A program made the position numbers and the translations under genes. Below are positions 8,462 to 17,355 of a DNA stretch of 64,000 nt, in pieces. Origin of the DNA: an uncultured Rhodospirillales bacterium (GTDB taxonomy: Bacteria > Pseudomonadota > Alphaproteobacteria > Acetobacterales > Acetobacteraceae); NCBI GenBank assembly GCA_903844135.1, contig CAIMSN010000073.1, positions 1 to 64,000 of the forward strand, in the 5' to 3' direction. Every line of letters starts with the position of its first letter. Positions within the stretch are counted from its first letter, which is position 1. Below the pieces are notes generated by a model that had not been told where the DNA came from, searched no databases, and worked only from the letters and a program-made list of their open reading frames with translations.

Positions 8462-8514
8462 TCACCAGGACACGTTTCCAGAAAGGCTTTGGGCGCACAA
8501 AATGGTCCTGGTGA
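8462..8514. repeat. 10-bp inverted repeat upstream of the DUF3072 gene
   Basis: TCACCAGGAC (8462-8471) and GTCCTGGTGA (8505-8514) are perfect inverted copies enclosing 33 bases. The enclosed segment is less GC-rich than its surroundings. The element ends 27 bases before an EcfG-type -35 box, so it could be an operator or a remnant of a mobile repeat. Confidence 0.4.
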
Positions 8515-8541
8515 CGTTCCGGTGAGGAGGGTCTGGGTCAG

Positions 8542-8566
8542 GGAACAAACCATGGACGGGCTCGTT
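8542..8566 (+). promoter_or_regulatory. EcfG-type general stress promoter
   Basis: GGAAC (8542-8546) and CGTT (8563-8566) are separated by exactly 16 bases, matching the alphaproteobacterial EcfG sigma factor consensus (GGAAC-N16/17-CGTT). The -10 box ends eight bases before the ATG at 8575, so the transcript would be leaderless or nearly so, unless translation starts at the internal ATG near codon 33. Confidence 0.55.
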
Positions 8567-8574
8567 TCCCGAGC

Positions 8575-8811
8575 ATGGACAAGAACCCCAAGACCGACGT
8601 TGGCGACGCGCAGGATCTGCCGTCGAACACCGTCAAGAACCCCGACGACTGGACCACCGGAGACGAGACCATGACCGGCGCCCAGGCCTCTTACCTCAAG
8701 ACCCTGTCGGAGGAGGCCGGAGAAGAGTTCGACCCGACGCTCAGCAAGGGCGAGGCGTCGAAGCGGATCGACGCGCTGCAGGCGGCGACCGGACGCGGCA
8801 AGGATCATTGA
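8575..8811 (+). CDS. small DUF3072 protein
   Basis: A 78-aa soluble, acidic protein. The C-terminal half (MTGAQASYLKTLSEEAGEEF, then LSKGEASKRIDALQ) matches the short DUF3072 domain found in small, often stress-linked bacterial proteins of unknown function. The N-terminal 32 residues are polar and probably disordered. It stands alone behind an EcfG-like promoter that nearly touches the start codon, which supports a stress role. Translation could instead start at the internal methionine at residue 33. Confidence 0.8.
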   Translation: MDKNPKTDVGDAQDLPSNTVKNPDDWTTGDETMTGAQASYLKTLSEEAGEEFDPTLSKGEASKRIDALQAATGRGKDH

Positions 8812-8844
8812 TCGGCGGCGCTCGGCCCCTCAGGGCGGCCCTTA

Positions 8845-10029
8845 TCAGGCGGAGGCGGCGCGGAGCACGCTGAGGCCGCCATCGAGATCGGCGATCAGCG
8901 CCTCGACCGTCTCCAGGCCGATATGCAGCCTGAGCGCCGGTCCTCCGGTCATCGGCCTCGCGTCGCGGCTGATGATTCCGGTGGTCGGCAGCGCCAGGCT
9001 CTCGTAGCCGCCCCAGGATGCGCCGAGGCCGAACACGGCCAGGGCCGCGGCCATGTCCTCGACCGCACCGGCGGTATAGGACTCGTGGAACACGACGCCG
9101 AACAGGCTGGTGGCGCCGCTGAAATCGCGCTTCCAGAACTCGTGGCCCGGGCTTTCCGGCAGGGCCGGGTGCAGCACCTGCTGCACCTCCGGACGGTCCT
9201 GCAGCCAGAGTGCGACCTCCAGCGCCGAGCGGGACTGGCGCTCGAGACGGATTCCCATGGTGCGCAGACCGCGCAGGGTCAGCCAGCAATCGTCCGGGCT
9301 GGCGAACTGGCCCATCTGCACCACCGAATCGCGCAGCACCACCCAGTCGGTCTCGTCGGCGACGGTGATGGCGCCGACGATCGCGTCCGCATGCCCCACC
9401 GGATATTTAGTCAGCGCCTGGATCGACAGGTCGACGCCATGCGCGAACGGCTGGAACACATGAATGCCCCAGGTATTGTCGAGCAGCAGCTTGGCGCCGT
9501 GCGCGTGCGCGACGCGGGCCAGCATCGGCACGTCCTGGACTTCGAAGCTGTGACTGCCGGGACTTTCCGCGAACACCACCTGGGTGGCGGGCCGCATCAG
9601 CGCCTGCAGCGCCGGCTCTTGGATCAGCGGATCGTAATAGGTGGTGTCGACCCCGAGGCGGCGCAGCATGGTGTCGCAGAACCGCCGCGTCGGGCCATAG
9701 ACGCTGTCCGGCATCAGGCAGTGGCCGCCGGCGCCGAGGAAGGACAACAGCGCGGTGGTGCAGGCGGCGAGGCCGGACGAGACCACCTGGGTATGGAGTC
9801 CGCCTTCGATCGCGGCGATCGCCTCCTCCAGCAGCGCCTGGGTCGGACCGCCCATCGCACCGTAGATCAACTGGTGCTCGTAGCGTTGCGCCGAGCGCGC
9901 CCGCATCGCATCCATGCTCTCGTACAGCACCGTCGATCCGCGCGAGACCGGCGGATTGACGAAGGCGGGCTCGGTGCCGTGCGGGCGGCCGAGCTGGACC
10001 AGCTTGCCGGTGAGCTCCGACCAGCTCAT
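8845..10029 (-). CDS. metC: cystathionine beta-lyase
   Basis: A 394-aa PLP enzyme of the Cys/Met metabolism family. It would cleave cystathionine to homocysteine in methionine synthesis. Seen: an Arg/Tyr-rich N-terminal segment ending YGAMGGPTQALLEEAIAAIE, LLLDNTWG for the cofactor Asp, and ALTKYPVGHADAIVGAI with the Schiff-base lysine near residue 206. The C-terminal GGYESLALP and LRLHIGLE are typical of MetC. Its ATG overlaps the TGA of sseA (ATGA), indicating one coupled sulfur transcript. A longer upstream frame is antisense-like and ignored. Confidence 0.9.
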   Translation of the reverse strand: MSWSELTGKLVQLGRPHGTEPAFVNPPVSRGSTVLYESMDAMRARSAQRYEHQLIYGAMGGPTQALLEEAIAAIEGGLHTQVVSSGLAACTTALLSFLGAGGHCLMPDSVYGPTRRFCDTMLRRLGVDTTYYDPLIQEPALQALMRPATQVVFAESPGSHSFEVQDVPMLARVAHAHGAKLLLDNTWGIHVFQPFAHGVDLSIQALTKYPVGHADAIVGAITVADETDWVVLRDSVVQMGQFASPDDCWLTLRGLRTMGIRLERQSRSALEVALWLQDRPEVQQVLHPALPESPGHEFWKRDFSGATSLFGVVFHESYTAGAVEDMAAALAVFGLGASWGGYESLALPTTGIISRDARPMTGGPALRLHIGLETVEALIADLDGGLSVLRAASA

Positions 10030-10922
10030 CGGGCCGGCCCGGTGGCGATCGGCAGCGGAACTCCGGCCAGGATCGCCTCCGCCCACTCGGTCCAGGAGCC
10101 GTCGTAGAGCGCTCCCGGGCCGAGGCCGGCGGCTTCGAGACCGAGCAGCAGCACCGACGCGGTGAGGCCGGAACCGCAACTGGCGACGACCGCGTCGCCG
10201 GACGACACCCCGGCTTCGGCGAACCGCGCACGCAGCGCCGCGACCGGCAGGAACCGCGTGCCGTCGAGCAGCGCGCCGAACGGCAGGCTGACCGCGCCGG
10301 GGATATGACCGCCCGGCAGATGGGCGCGCGGCTCCGGCACGGTCGCCGCGAACCGGCCGGCGCTGCGGGCGTCCAGCAGCCTGGGTTCGTGGTCCGGTCG
10401 GGGCGATCCGGCCGCGGCGCGTTCCGCCAGGATGCGCAGATCGCCGAGCCCGGCCAGCCGTTCCGTCCGCAACTGCGGCAGGAAAATGCGCGGCGCCGGC
10501 ATCGCGGCCGGACCGGTTTGGAGCGGGCGACCCTCCGCGCGCCAGGCCGGCAGGCCGCCATCGAGCACCCTGACCCGGTCGTGGCCGAACAGGCGCGCGA
10601 GCCACCAGCCGCGTGCCGCCGAGGCGACCCCGGTCTGGTCGTAGAATACGATGTCGCTGTCGTTGCAGACGCCGAGCTGACCGATCAGCCGGGCAAAGCG
10701 GCCCTGGCTCGGCGCCATGTGCGGCAACGTCGTGTCCGGATCGGAGAACAGGTCGATCTCGAAGCGCACGGCGCCTGGAATGCGCGCTTCGAGGAAGGCG
10801 GCGTCCGGATCGAACCGCTCTCCCGGCAGGGTGGTGGTCGCATCGAGGACCACCAGGCCGGCCGCACGCGACGGTTCGGCCAGCAGATCCGCGAGCGACG
10901 CGGTGGAGACGAGCGGATCCAT
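10026..10922 (-). CDS. sseA: 3-mercaptopyruvate/thiosulfate sulfurtransferase
   Basis: A 298-aa protein with two rhodanese domains. The N-terminal domain is inactive-type (DATTTLPGERFDPDAAFLEA). The C-terminal catalytic domain has CGSGLTAS near residue 248. The CGSG(V/L)TA loop is typical of mercaptopyruvate sulfurtransferase rather than thiosulfate-specific rhodanese (CRxGxx). It would move sulfur from 3-mercaptopyruvate to a thiol acceptor. Translationally coupled to metC downstream. Confidence 0.88.
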   Translation of the reverse strand: MDPLVSTASLADLLAEPSRAAGLVVLDATTTLPGERFDPDAAFLEARIPGAVRFEIDLFSDPDTTLPHMAPSQGRFARLIGQLGVCNDSDIVFYDQTGVASAARGWWLARLFGHDRVRVLDGGLPAWRAEGRPLQTGPAAMPAPRIFLPQLRTERLAGLGDLRILAERAAAGSPRPDHEPRLLDARSAGRFAATVPEPRAHLPGGHIPGAVSLPFGALLDGTRFLPVAALRARFAEAGVSSGDAVVASCGSGLTASVLLLGLEAAGLGPGALYDGSWTEWAEAILAGVPLPIATGPAR

Positions 10923-10973
10923 GCGACCTCCGTCGGCGTCGGCAGGATGCCGGGCAGAGGCCGTCAGTCTATT

Positions 10974-11855
10974 TCACCCGGCGCGATGCTCCGCAAGCAG
11001 GGCGCGCATGCGTTGGGCGGCGACGGTGCCCTTGGCGGAATCGCGCCACGTGGCCTCGATCACCTTCTGATGGGTGGCGACCGCTTCGGGCGCCGCGGTG
11101 ACCAGCGCGACGCCGCCCGAATCGATGCAGCGCGAATCCCCTGGGAAAGGGTTGATCGCCAGGGTCGCGCGGTCGCGCTGGCGCAGCACGATGCAGCTCG
11201 ACACCGGCACCATGCTGGGCAGCACGCTGAACTGCAGGCCCATCGGCTCGGTCTCCAGCACCTTGGCGACCGCCTCGATCTCGGTCGCGGCGACCTCGCG
11301 GCAGCGCGCCCTCGTCGCCGGGCTGAGCGGCAGTCCGGGGCAGATTCCATCGGCGAGCATCTGTCGCAGGGCCTGCTCCGGCAGGATGGCGATGATCCCA
11401 GGCCGGCGATCGCGATAGGCGCGCTTGCGGGCGGAGAGCAGCGACAGCACCTGCTCGGTCAGGGCCCGCGCCGCCGGCGCCTCGTCCCCGGCCTGGTCGG
11501 CGATCTCGAACAGAGCCTGCGAGAGCACGGCGTCGTAGGCGTCGGAGGTGACGAGATGGCACAGATGCGGACCGAGTTGCAGGATCTGGTCGGCGCTTTC
11601 CTCGAGTTGCCGGAGACGTTCGAAAAATCCGACGGTTCTGCTGTAGTATTCGACGCCGATCCCAAGCAGAGAAAGCGGCGAGATCTTGAGCAGTTCGGCC
11701 AGGCGCTGAACCGTGTCCAGCTTGATCACCTCGCCCTTCTCGTAGCGGTAGAGCGCCGCCCGCGAGACCCCGAGCCGAGCCGCGATCTCCTCGGCGCGCA
11801 TACCCGATTCCATGCGGTAGGCCCGCAATTGTTGGCCGATCTCGTTCAAACGCAT
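10974..11855 (-). CDS. XRE-family transcriptional regulator with C-terminal sensor region
   Basis: A 293-aa cytoplasmic regulator. Residues 1-65 form a Cro/C1-type helix-turn-helix (MRAEEIAARLGVSRAALYRY). The remaining 230 residues are an alpha/beta region with no domain I can name; it may bind a ligand or be a periplasmic-binding-like fold. It lies upstream of sseA-metC on the same strand, 51 bases from sseA, and may regulate them. The AT-rich leader contains a perfect ATAACGTTAT palindrome, a candidate self-operator. Confidence 0.75.
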   Translation of the reverse strand: MRLNEIGQQLRAYRMESGMRAEEIAARLGVSRAALYRYEKGEVIKLDTVQRLAELLKISPLSLLGIGVEYYSRTVGFFERLRQLEESADQILQLGPHLCHLVTSDAYDAVLSQALFEIADQAGDEAPAARALTEQVLSLLSARKRAYRDRRPGIIAILPEQALRQMLADGICPGLPLSPATRARCREVAATEIEAVAKVLETEPMGLQFSVLPSMVPVSSCIVLRQRDRATLAINPFPGDSRCIDSGGVALVTAAPEAVATHQKVIEATWRDSAKGTVAAQRMRALLAEHRAG

Positions 11856-11920
11856 GGTCGGGTTCCAAAGCTGCGGGGTTGGTTCAACGGGTTTTCAGCC
11901 AAACCATTTTTAACACTAAA

Positions 11921-11930
11921 ATAACGTTAT
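11921..11930. promoter_or_regulatory. palindromic candidate operator ATAACGTTAT
   Basis: A perfect 10-bp palindrome inside an unusually AT-rich stretch (about 11905-11945), 66 bases upstream of the XRE regulator start and in the divergent spacer to the AI-2E transporter gene. The spacer 11856-12150 has no gene. Confidence 0.4.
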
Positions 11931-12150
11931 CTAGTCTAGGGTTTCTTGTCGAGCTTGCAAGACGTTTTGTGGAACGACTCCCGTGCCGTGTCCGTATGTC
12001 GCAGCTTCTGCCACGCGACCAGACCCGCCCCGGCAGCGTCATCGCCCCATCTCGGCCTCAGCCGCCGCCGATGCAGCCGGTTGCGTTCCGGGGCGGTTGC
12101 AGTGTTTCTGAGCCGGCTGTCTGAGCTTGGCCGGGAGGGGCGGGAGACGC

Positions 12151-13230
12151 ATGGCCGAGCGAATCATGATGGGCCTGCTGCTGGGTGGGGTCGCGACCGG
12201 CTGCATCGTCGTTCTGTATCCGTTCTTTTCGCCGCTGCTGCTGGCGGCGATTCTGGTCTTCACCACCTGGCCGGTGTTCGTGAGGCTGCGCGACCATACC
12301 GGGCGATTCGGCGCCGCGTTGCTGATGATGATGCTGACCGCGCTGCTGGTGGTGCTGCCGATCGGCCTGGTCGCCTCCGAGGGGGTCGAGGACGCGCCGG
12401 GCATGCTGGCGGGCGCCATCAGCCTGGCGGCGGTCGGGCTGCCGCAGCCGCCGCACTGGATCGTCCGGGTGCCGATGGTCGGCCACCAGTTGAACGAGAC
12501 GCTGCAGCATTGGTCGGCCGACCTGAACCAGGTCGGCGCCACCGTGCAGCCCTATATCGGCACCATCGCCCGTCGCATCCTCGACCTGCTGGTGCAGATC
12601 GCCAGCGGCCTGCTGCAGCTCGTGATCGCGCTGTTCGTCGCCTTCTTCTTCTGGGTCAGCGGCGATTCACTGGGTGGCACCGTCACCGCGGTGATCCGCC
12701 GGATCGCCGGGCCCTATGCCGACCGGCTGCTGGCGGTGGTCGCCGGCACCATCCGCGGCACTGTGTACGGCATTCTCGGCACAGCCATCGTCCAGGGCAT
12801 CCTGACCGGGATCGGCTTCGCGATCGCCGGCGTGCCGAGCCCGGTGCTGTTCGGCGGGATCGCCGCCTTCGTCGCGGTGCTGCCGATCGGGGCGCCGCTG
12901 GTCTGGCTTCCGGCGGCCTTGTGGCTGGCTTTGTCGCACCATCTCGGCTGGGGCATCTTCCTGGCCGCCTACGGGGTGGTGGCGATCTCCGGCGCGGACC
13001 ACGTGATCCGCCCGGCCTTCATTTCCCGCGGTGCGCAACTGCCCTATCTCCTGACGGTGCTGGGCGTGCTCGGCGGCATCCTGGCGTTCGGCGGGCTTGG
13101 CATCTTCCTGGGGCCGGTGCTGCTGGGCCTGGGCTTCACGCTCACGGTCGAGTTCGCCGCCAACCAGCCCGCGCCGCCGCCTGCCGTGAGCGGCGTGGTC
13201 CGGCACCGGCTGGACGACGTGGCGGAATGA
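12151..13230 (+). CDS. AI-2E family transporter (PerM-like)
   Basis: A 359-aa inner-membrane protein with about seven to eight hydrophobic segments. It has the family pattern of paired N-terminal helices, a soluble region around residues 75-130, and a conserved C-terminal block (GAPLVWLPAALWLAL and FGGLGIFLGPVLLGLG). Members export AI-2, ions or unknown small molecules; the cargo here is not known. ATG at 12151 is preferred over an in-frame TTG at 12127 because GGGAG lies just upstream. Its stop overlaps the start of the next gene (ATGA). Confidence 0.85.
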   Translation: MAERIMMGLLLGGVATGCIVVLYPFFSPLLLAAILVFTTWPVFVRLRDHTGRFGAALLMMMLTALLVVLPIGLVASEGVEDAPGMLAGAISLAAVGLPQPPHWIVRVPMVGHQLNETLQHWSADLNQVGATVQPYIGTIARRILDLLVQIASGLLQLVIALFVAFFFWVSGDSLGGTVTAVIRRIAGPYADRLLAVVAGTIRGTVYGILGTAIVQGILTGIGFAIAGVPSPVLFGGIAAFVAVLPIGAPLVWLPAALWLALSHHLGWGIFLAAYGVVAISGADHVIRPAFISRGAQLPYLLTVLGVLGGILAFGGLGIFLGPVLLGLGFTLTVEFAANQPAPPPAVSGVVRHRLDDVAE

Positions 13231-14033
13231 TCGTCCGGCGCGTCCCGGACGGCCGGCTGGGCAGCCTGTTGGAACGAAACCGCCGTCGCGGCGCTTGGAG
13301 GCGGATGCCCGACACGCACGACCCACAGCCGCGACCGGTCCCGGACCGGGGCCACGCCTCGCACACGCCGCCGCCCTTGTCCCCGTCCCTGGCCCCGTCG
13401 CTGGCCCCGTCTGCAGCGCGCGCCACCACCGTCATCGTCAGTTGGAACCTGCTGCGGACCATCGGCGCGAGCATCGACGACGTCGCCCGCCTGGTCCGCG
13501 CCGAGCAGCCGGATCTGCTGCTGATGCAGGAGGCGACCACCGCGATCGACCGGCTGACCGATCGGATCGGCGGCTTCTATGCCCGCTCGCCGCTGCCGGG
13601 ACGCATCCATGGCGTCGCCTGCTGGAGCCCGCGCCCGTTCCTGGCCGAACCGCGCGTGCACAAGCTCCAGCCGGGGGCGATGTTCCGCCGGGTCTGCCAG
13701 GTGATCGAGATGGATGGGTTCAGCGTCGCCAACGTGCATCTCTCGCACGGCCAGATGCTGAACCGCCGGCAGTTGCGCCGGATCGCCACCTTCCTGCCGC
13801 AGAACGGCGCGGTGCTGGGCGATTTCAATCTGGTCGGCCCGGCGCTGCTGCCCGGCTTCCGCGATATCGGCCCGCGCGCGCCCACCCATCGCATGGCCGA
13901 CATGGTGCCGATCCGGCTCGATCGCTGCCTGGCGCGCGGCCTCGACTGCGTGGAGTGCCACGTGCTGCCGAACCTGACCTCCGACCACCATCCGATCCGG
14001 GTCGGGCTGCGCCTGCACGCGCCTCACAGATAG
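13227..14033 (+). CDS. endonuclease/exonuclease/phosphatase (EEP) family protein
   Basis: A 268-aa member of the DNase I-like metal-dependent fold. Catalytic landmarks in order: VSWNLLR (Asn), LLLMQEATT (Glu), NVHLSHGQ, GDFN, and SDHHPI at the C-terminus. The first 70 residues contain a Pro/Ser/Leu repeat (LSPSLAPSLAPS) and look unstructured. The ATG at 13227 overlaps the upstream stop; ATG 13305 behind GGAGG is an alternative. Substrate may be nucleic acid or a phospho-lipid/inositol compound. The facing PLD gene hints at phospholipid turnover, which is inference only. Confidence 0.8.
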   Translation: MIVRRVPDGRLGSLLERNRRRGAWRRMPDTHDPQPRPVPDRGHASHTPPPLSPSLAPSLAPSAARATTVIVSWNLLRTIGASIDDVARLVRAEQPDLLLMQEATTAIDRLTDRIGGFYARSPLPGRIHGVACWSPRPFLAEPRVHKLQPGAMFRRVCQVIEMDGFSVANVHLSHGQMLNRRQLRRIATFLPQNGAVLGDFNLVGPALLPGFRDIGPRAPTHRMADMVPIRLDRCLARGLDCVECHVLPNLTSDHHPIRVGLRLHAPHR

Positions 14034-15451
14034 GGCAGCATCAACCTGGCGCCGGAGTCGCGCAGCCGCTCGGGGAAACGACGGCGATCCTGGTCGTGAT
14101 GCGTCACCCTCTGGTGCCGATGGCCGCAGACGAATGCGTCCAGCTCGGCGGCCAGGACCTCGTCGTACACTTCGACATTCAGCTCGAAATTCAGCCGCAG
14201 ACTGCGCACGTCGAGATTGGAGCTGCCGATCAGCGACCAGGACCGGTCGATCACCATCAGCTTGGAATGGTTGAACGGCGGCCGCGCCAGCCACAGCCTG
14301 ACCCCGGCATCCAGCAGCGGCGCGTTGTTGGGCACCCTGGCCCAGTCGACCGGGCGCTGGTTGCTCCGCTGCGGCATGACCACGTCGATCTCGACGCCCC
14401 GCATCGCCGCCATCGCCAGCACGGTCAGCAGCCGCTCGTCGGGGAGGAAGTACGGCGTCATGATCCTGACCGACCGGACGGCCAGGCTGGCCGCCTGCAT
14501 CATCGCGAATTCGATCTTTTCGACGTCGGTGTCGGGGCCGGAGGTGATCACCCGCATCAGCGCGCCGGCATCCTGCACGGCGGCTTCCTGTTCCGGGAAG
14601 AACACGGCCTCGTCGATCTCGTCTCCGGTGCTGAACGACCAGTCCTTGGCGAACGCCTCGCTCAACTGATGCACCACCGGACCGGCCAGCTCGAAATGCG
14701 TGTCCGACACCGGACGCCGCGGATTGCGCGCCAGCACGTTCTCCTCGGCGATGTTCATCCCGCCGGTGAAGCCGAGCCTGCCGTCGACCACCAGGATCTT
14801 CTTGTGGGTACGCAGGTTGATGAACGGCATGCGCCACGGCAGCAGCGAGTGCATGAAGCGCGCTGCCGGCACCCCGGCCTGGCGCAGCCTGGCGACGGCC
14901 CTGCAGCGCAGGTAGCCGCTACCGATCCCGTCCACCAGCACCAGCACCTGCACGCCGCGCGCCCTGGCGGCGATCAGCGCATCGACGAAGCCGGCGCCGA
15001 CCGGATCGTCGTGGAACAGGTAGGACGAGAGCAAAATCGAACGCCGGGCGCCGCCGATCGCATCGAGCATCACCGGATAGGCGGTGTCGCCGTCATGGAA
15101 GCAGCGGACCCGGTTGCCGCGCAGCAGCGGCCGTCCGGTCAGGCGCTGCACCGCCTCGGCCAGAGGCGCGTAGCGCCCGCCCAGCGTGTGATGCCCGGTC
15201 GAGACGTTGCGCGGACTGGACCAGGGCCGGTTCAGGCTCAGCCTTCTGGCCAGCCGGCGGACCCGGTTGACCCCGAACATGATGTAGAGGATGCCGCCGG
15301 TCAGCGGCGCCAGCCAGGCGAGCCCGATCCAGCCGATCGAGGAGCCGATGTCGCGCTTGGTGCGCAGCGCGTGCAGCGTGACCGCCACCGACAGCGCCAG
15401 CCGCAGCGGCCAGAGCAGCACGTGAAGAGACCAGGAGAGCTCGTGCGTCAT
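14024..15451 (-). CDS. cls: cardiolipin synthase-like phospholipase D protein
   Basis: A 475-aa protein with two N-terminal membrane segments (about residues 8-30 and 36-60) and two HKD motifs: THKKILVVDGRLGFTGGMN near residue 217 and NHSKLMVIDRSWSLIGSSN near residue 395. This is the ClsA-type layout that condenses phosphatidylglycerol into cardiolipin. The last 10 bases overlap the end of the EEP gene, which converges on it. Confidence 0.88.
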   Translation of the reverse strand: MTHELSWSLHVLLWPLRLALSVAVTLHALRTKRDIGSSIGWIGLAWLAPLTGGILYIMFGVNRVRRLARRLSLNRPWSSPRNVSTGHHTLGGRYAPLAEAVQRLTGRPLLRGNRVRCFHDGDTAYPVMLDAIGGARRSILLSSYLFHDDPVGAGFVDALIAARARGVQVLVLVDGIGSGYLRCRAVARLRQAGVPAARFMHSLLPWRMPFINLRTHKKILVVDGRLGFTGGMNIAEENVLARNPRRPVSDTHFELAGPVVHQLSEAFAKDWSFSTGDEIDEAVFFPEQEAAVQDAGALMRVITSGPDTDVEKIEFAMMQAASLAVRSVRIMTPYFLPDERLLTVLAMAAMRGVEIDVVMPQRSNQRPVDWARVPNNAPLLDAGVRLWLARPPFNHSKLMVIDRSWSLIGSSNLDVRSLRLNFELNVEVYDEVLAAELDAFVCGHRHQRVTHHDQDRRRFPERLRDSGARLMLPYL

Positions 15452-15566
15452 GGCGCGGACGGTCGGCGCCTGGAAAGGAAACGGTAAGGATATTCCGTCA
15501 CGATCGGCTCTCCCTGGAGCGTGGTCTGCTGATCATGCGCCGCTTTGGATCGAAAAGAGCAGCCCG

Positions 15567-16004
15567 ATGCCGCATTGCGCGATGCGCCCGCCGGACCGGC
15601 CGCCATCCGCAGCCTCCATCGCCCGCAGGCGGCGCGGCGGCTGCGCCTGGCGGGACGGGATGCGCGCCGAGCAGGCCGCCTGCGACGCGCTGCTGTCGCA
15701 TGGCTGGACGGTGCTGGGGCAGAGGATGCGGACCGAGGCCGGCGAGGTCGACATCGTCGCCGCCAGGGGCGCCATGCTCGCCTTCGTCGAGGTCAAGGCG
15801 CGGGCGACGCTCGCCGAGGCGGCACGCTGCCTGACCGCGCGCCAGCGGTCGCGGCTGCGGATCGCGGCGGAGATGCTGCTGGCGCGCCATCCGGACTGGA
15901 GGCGCGACGAGATCAGGTTCGATCTCCTGCTGGTCGACCGGACCGGCACGATCCGCCGGATCGCCGACGCGTTCCGCGACGAGGGCGGCGGTCAGGCTTC
16001 GTAA
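15567..16004 (+). CDS. YraN family (UPF0102) nuclease-like protein
   Basis: A 145-aa protein with the YraN pattern: basic N-terminus ending GMRAEQAACDALLSHGW, then TEAGEVDIVAARGAMLAFVEVKAR, which carries the restriction-endonuclease-like E-x-D...E-x-K residues, and DIRF-type DEIRFDLLLV. Start uncertain: ATG 15567 or 15582. The longer frame from 15450 overlaps the cls start region and is unlikely. Function is not established, probably DNA-associated. Confidence 0.85.
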   Translation: MPHCAMRPPDRPPSAASIARRRRGGCAWRDGMRAEQAACDALLSHGWTVLGQRMRTEAGEVDIVAARGAMLAFVEVKARATLAEAARCLTARQRSRLRIAAEMLLARHPDWRRDEIRFDLLLVDRTGTIRRIADAFRDEGGGQAS

Positions 16005-16049
16005 CGCGAGGATACCCCCGGCTACCTTGGCCTCTGGGATGATGCCGCC

Positions 16050-17354
16050 ATGAAAACCGATCCGCTCCATGCCATGACGCGCTTCGGTCTCGGTGCCAAA
16101 CCGGACCAGGCCCTGCCTGCCGATCCGCGCGGCTGGCTGCAGGCCCAGATCACCGGAGCGGATCCGGTGCGTTTCCCGCCGACCCTGCCGACCGTGTCGG
16201 ACGGTCTGATCCTGCTGGCCGAGCAGCGCCGGTTGAAGCCGCCGCCCGGCGAATCCCTGATCGAGCCGCTCTATCGCGCCGAGACCGAGGCGCAGCTTGC
16301 GGTGCTGATCGATGCCGCGGCGCCGTTCCGCGAGCGGCTGGTCTGGTTCTGGGCCAACCATTTCACCGTCAGCGTGCGGCAGGGCGCGGTCCGGCCGATC
16401 GCCGGCGCGTTCGTGCGCGAGGCGATCCGGCCGCACGTGACCGGCCGGTTCGGCGACATGCTGCTGGCGGTGATGCGTCATCCGGCGATGCTGCTCTACC
16501 TCGACAATGCCGACTCCGTCGGCCCGGACAGCCCGGCCGGACAGAACGGCAAGCGCGGTCTGAACGAGAACCTGGCGCGGGAATGCATGGAGCTGCACAC
16601 GATCAGCCCGGCTGCCGGCTATACCCAGGCCGACGTCACCGCGTTCGCGGCGATCCTGACCGGCTGGTCGGTGGATCGCCGGGACGATTCGCCAGGCTTC
16701 GTGTTCCGCGAGCGCGCCCACCAGCCGGGCGACAAGACGCTGCTCGGCCGCAGCTTCCCGGAAGGCGAGGCGGGCGGGATCCTGGCGCTCGACATGCTCG
16801 CCACGCATCCGGCCACCTATCGCCACCTGGCACAGAAGCTGGCGCTGCACTTCGTCTCAGACGCGCCCTCCCCGGCCACGGTGGCGCGCCTGGCCGGGGT
16901 GCTGGCCCACAGCGGCGGCGACCTGAAGGCGGTCTCGCTGGCGCTGGTGGCGCTCCCGGAGGCCTGGGTGCCGCTGACCAAGTTCCGCACCCCGTTCGAC
17001 CTGGTGATCGCCTCGGCGCGGGTGTTCGGCCTGCACGACGATCCAGACCCTGCGAGCCATGGCCGGCTGGCCGGGATGATGGCGTCGCTCGGCCAGCCGG
17101 TCTGGACCGCGCCGCTGCCGAACGGCTGGTCCGACCGCGCCGCCGACTGGGCCGGTCCGGAGGCGATGATGGCCAGGATCGACTGGAGCTACCGGATCGC
17201 CGGCCGGCCGATCGCCGGCGAGCCGTCCGACATCGCCCTGGCCAGCCTGGGGCCGGCCTTGCGGCCGGAAACGATCGACCAGATGCGTCATGCCGGCGAC
17301 CGGCGCGACGCGCTGACGCTGATGCTGACCTCACCCGAATTCCAGAGGCGCTGA
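16050..17354 (+). CDS. DUF1800 domain protein
   Basis: A 434-aa protein with the DUF1800 signatures RLVWFWANHFTVS, GLNENLARECMELHT and AAILTGWSV. No obvious signal peptide is seen at this start. DUF1800 genes almost always sit directly before a DUF1501 gene, as here, where the next start is one base past this stop. The pair is thought to act in the envelope; the reaction is unknown. Confidence 0.88.
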   Translation: MKTDPLHAMTRFGLGAKPDQALPADPRGWLQAQITGADPVRFPPTLPTVSDGLILLAEQRRLKPPPGESLIEPLYRAETEAQLAVLIDAAAPFRERLVWFWANHFTVSVRQGAVRPIAGAFVREAIRPHVTGRFGDMLLAVMRHPAMLLYLDNADSVGPDSPAGQNGKRGLNENLARECMELHTISPAAGYTQADVTAFAAILTGWSVDRRDDSPGFVFRERAHQPGDKTLLGRSFPEGEAGGILALDMLATHPATYRHLAQKLALHFVSDAPSPATVARLAGVLAHSGGDLKAVSLALVALPEAWVPLTKFRTPFDLVIASARVFGLHDDPDPASHGRLAGMMASLGQPVWTAPLPNGWSDRAADWAGPEAMMARIDWSYRIAGRPIAGEPSDIALASLGPALRPETIDQMRHAGDRRDALTLMLTSPEFQRR

Positions 17355-17355
17355 C

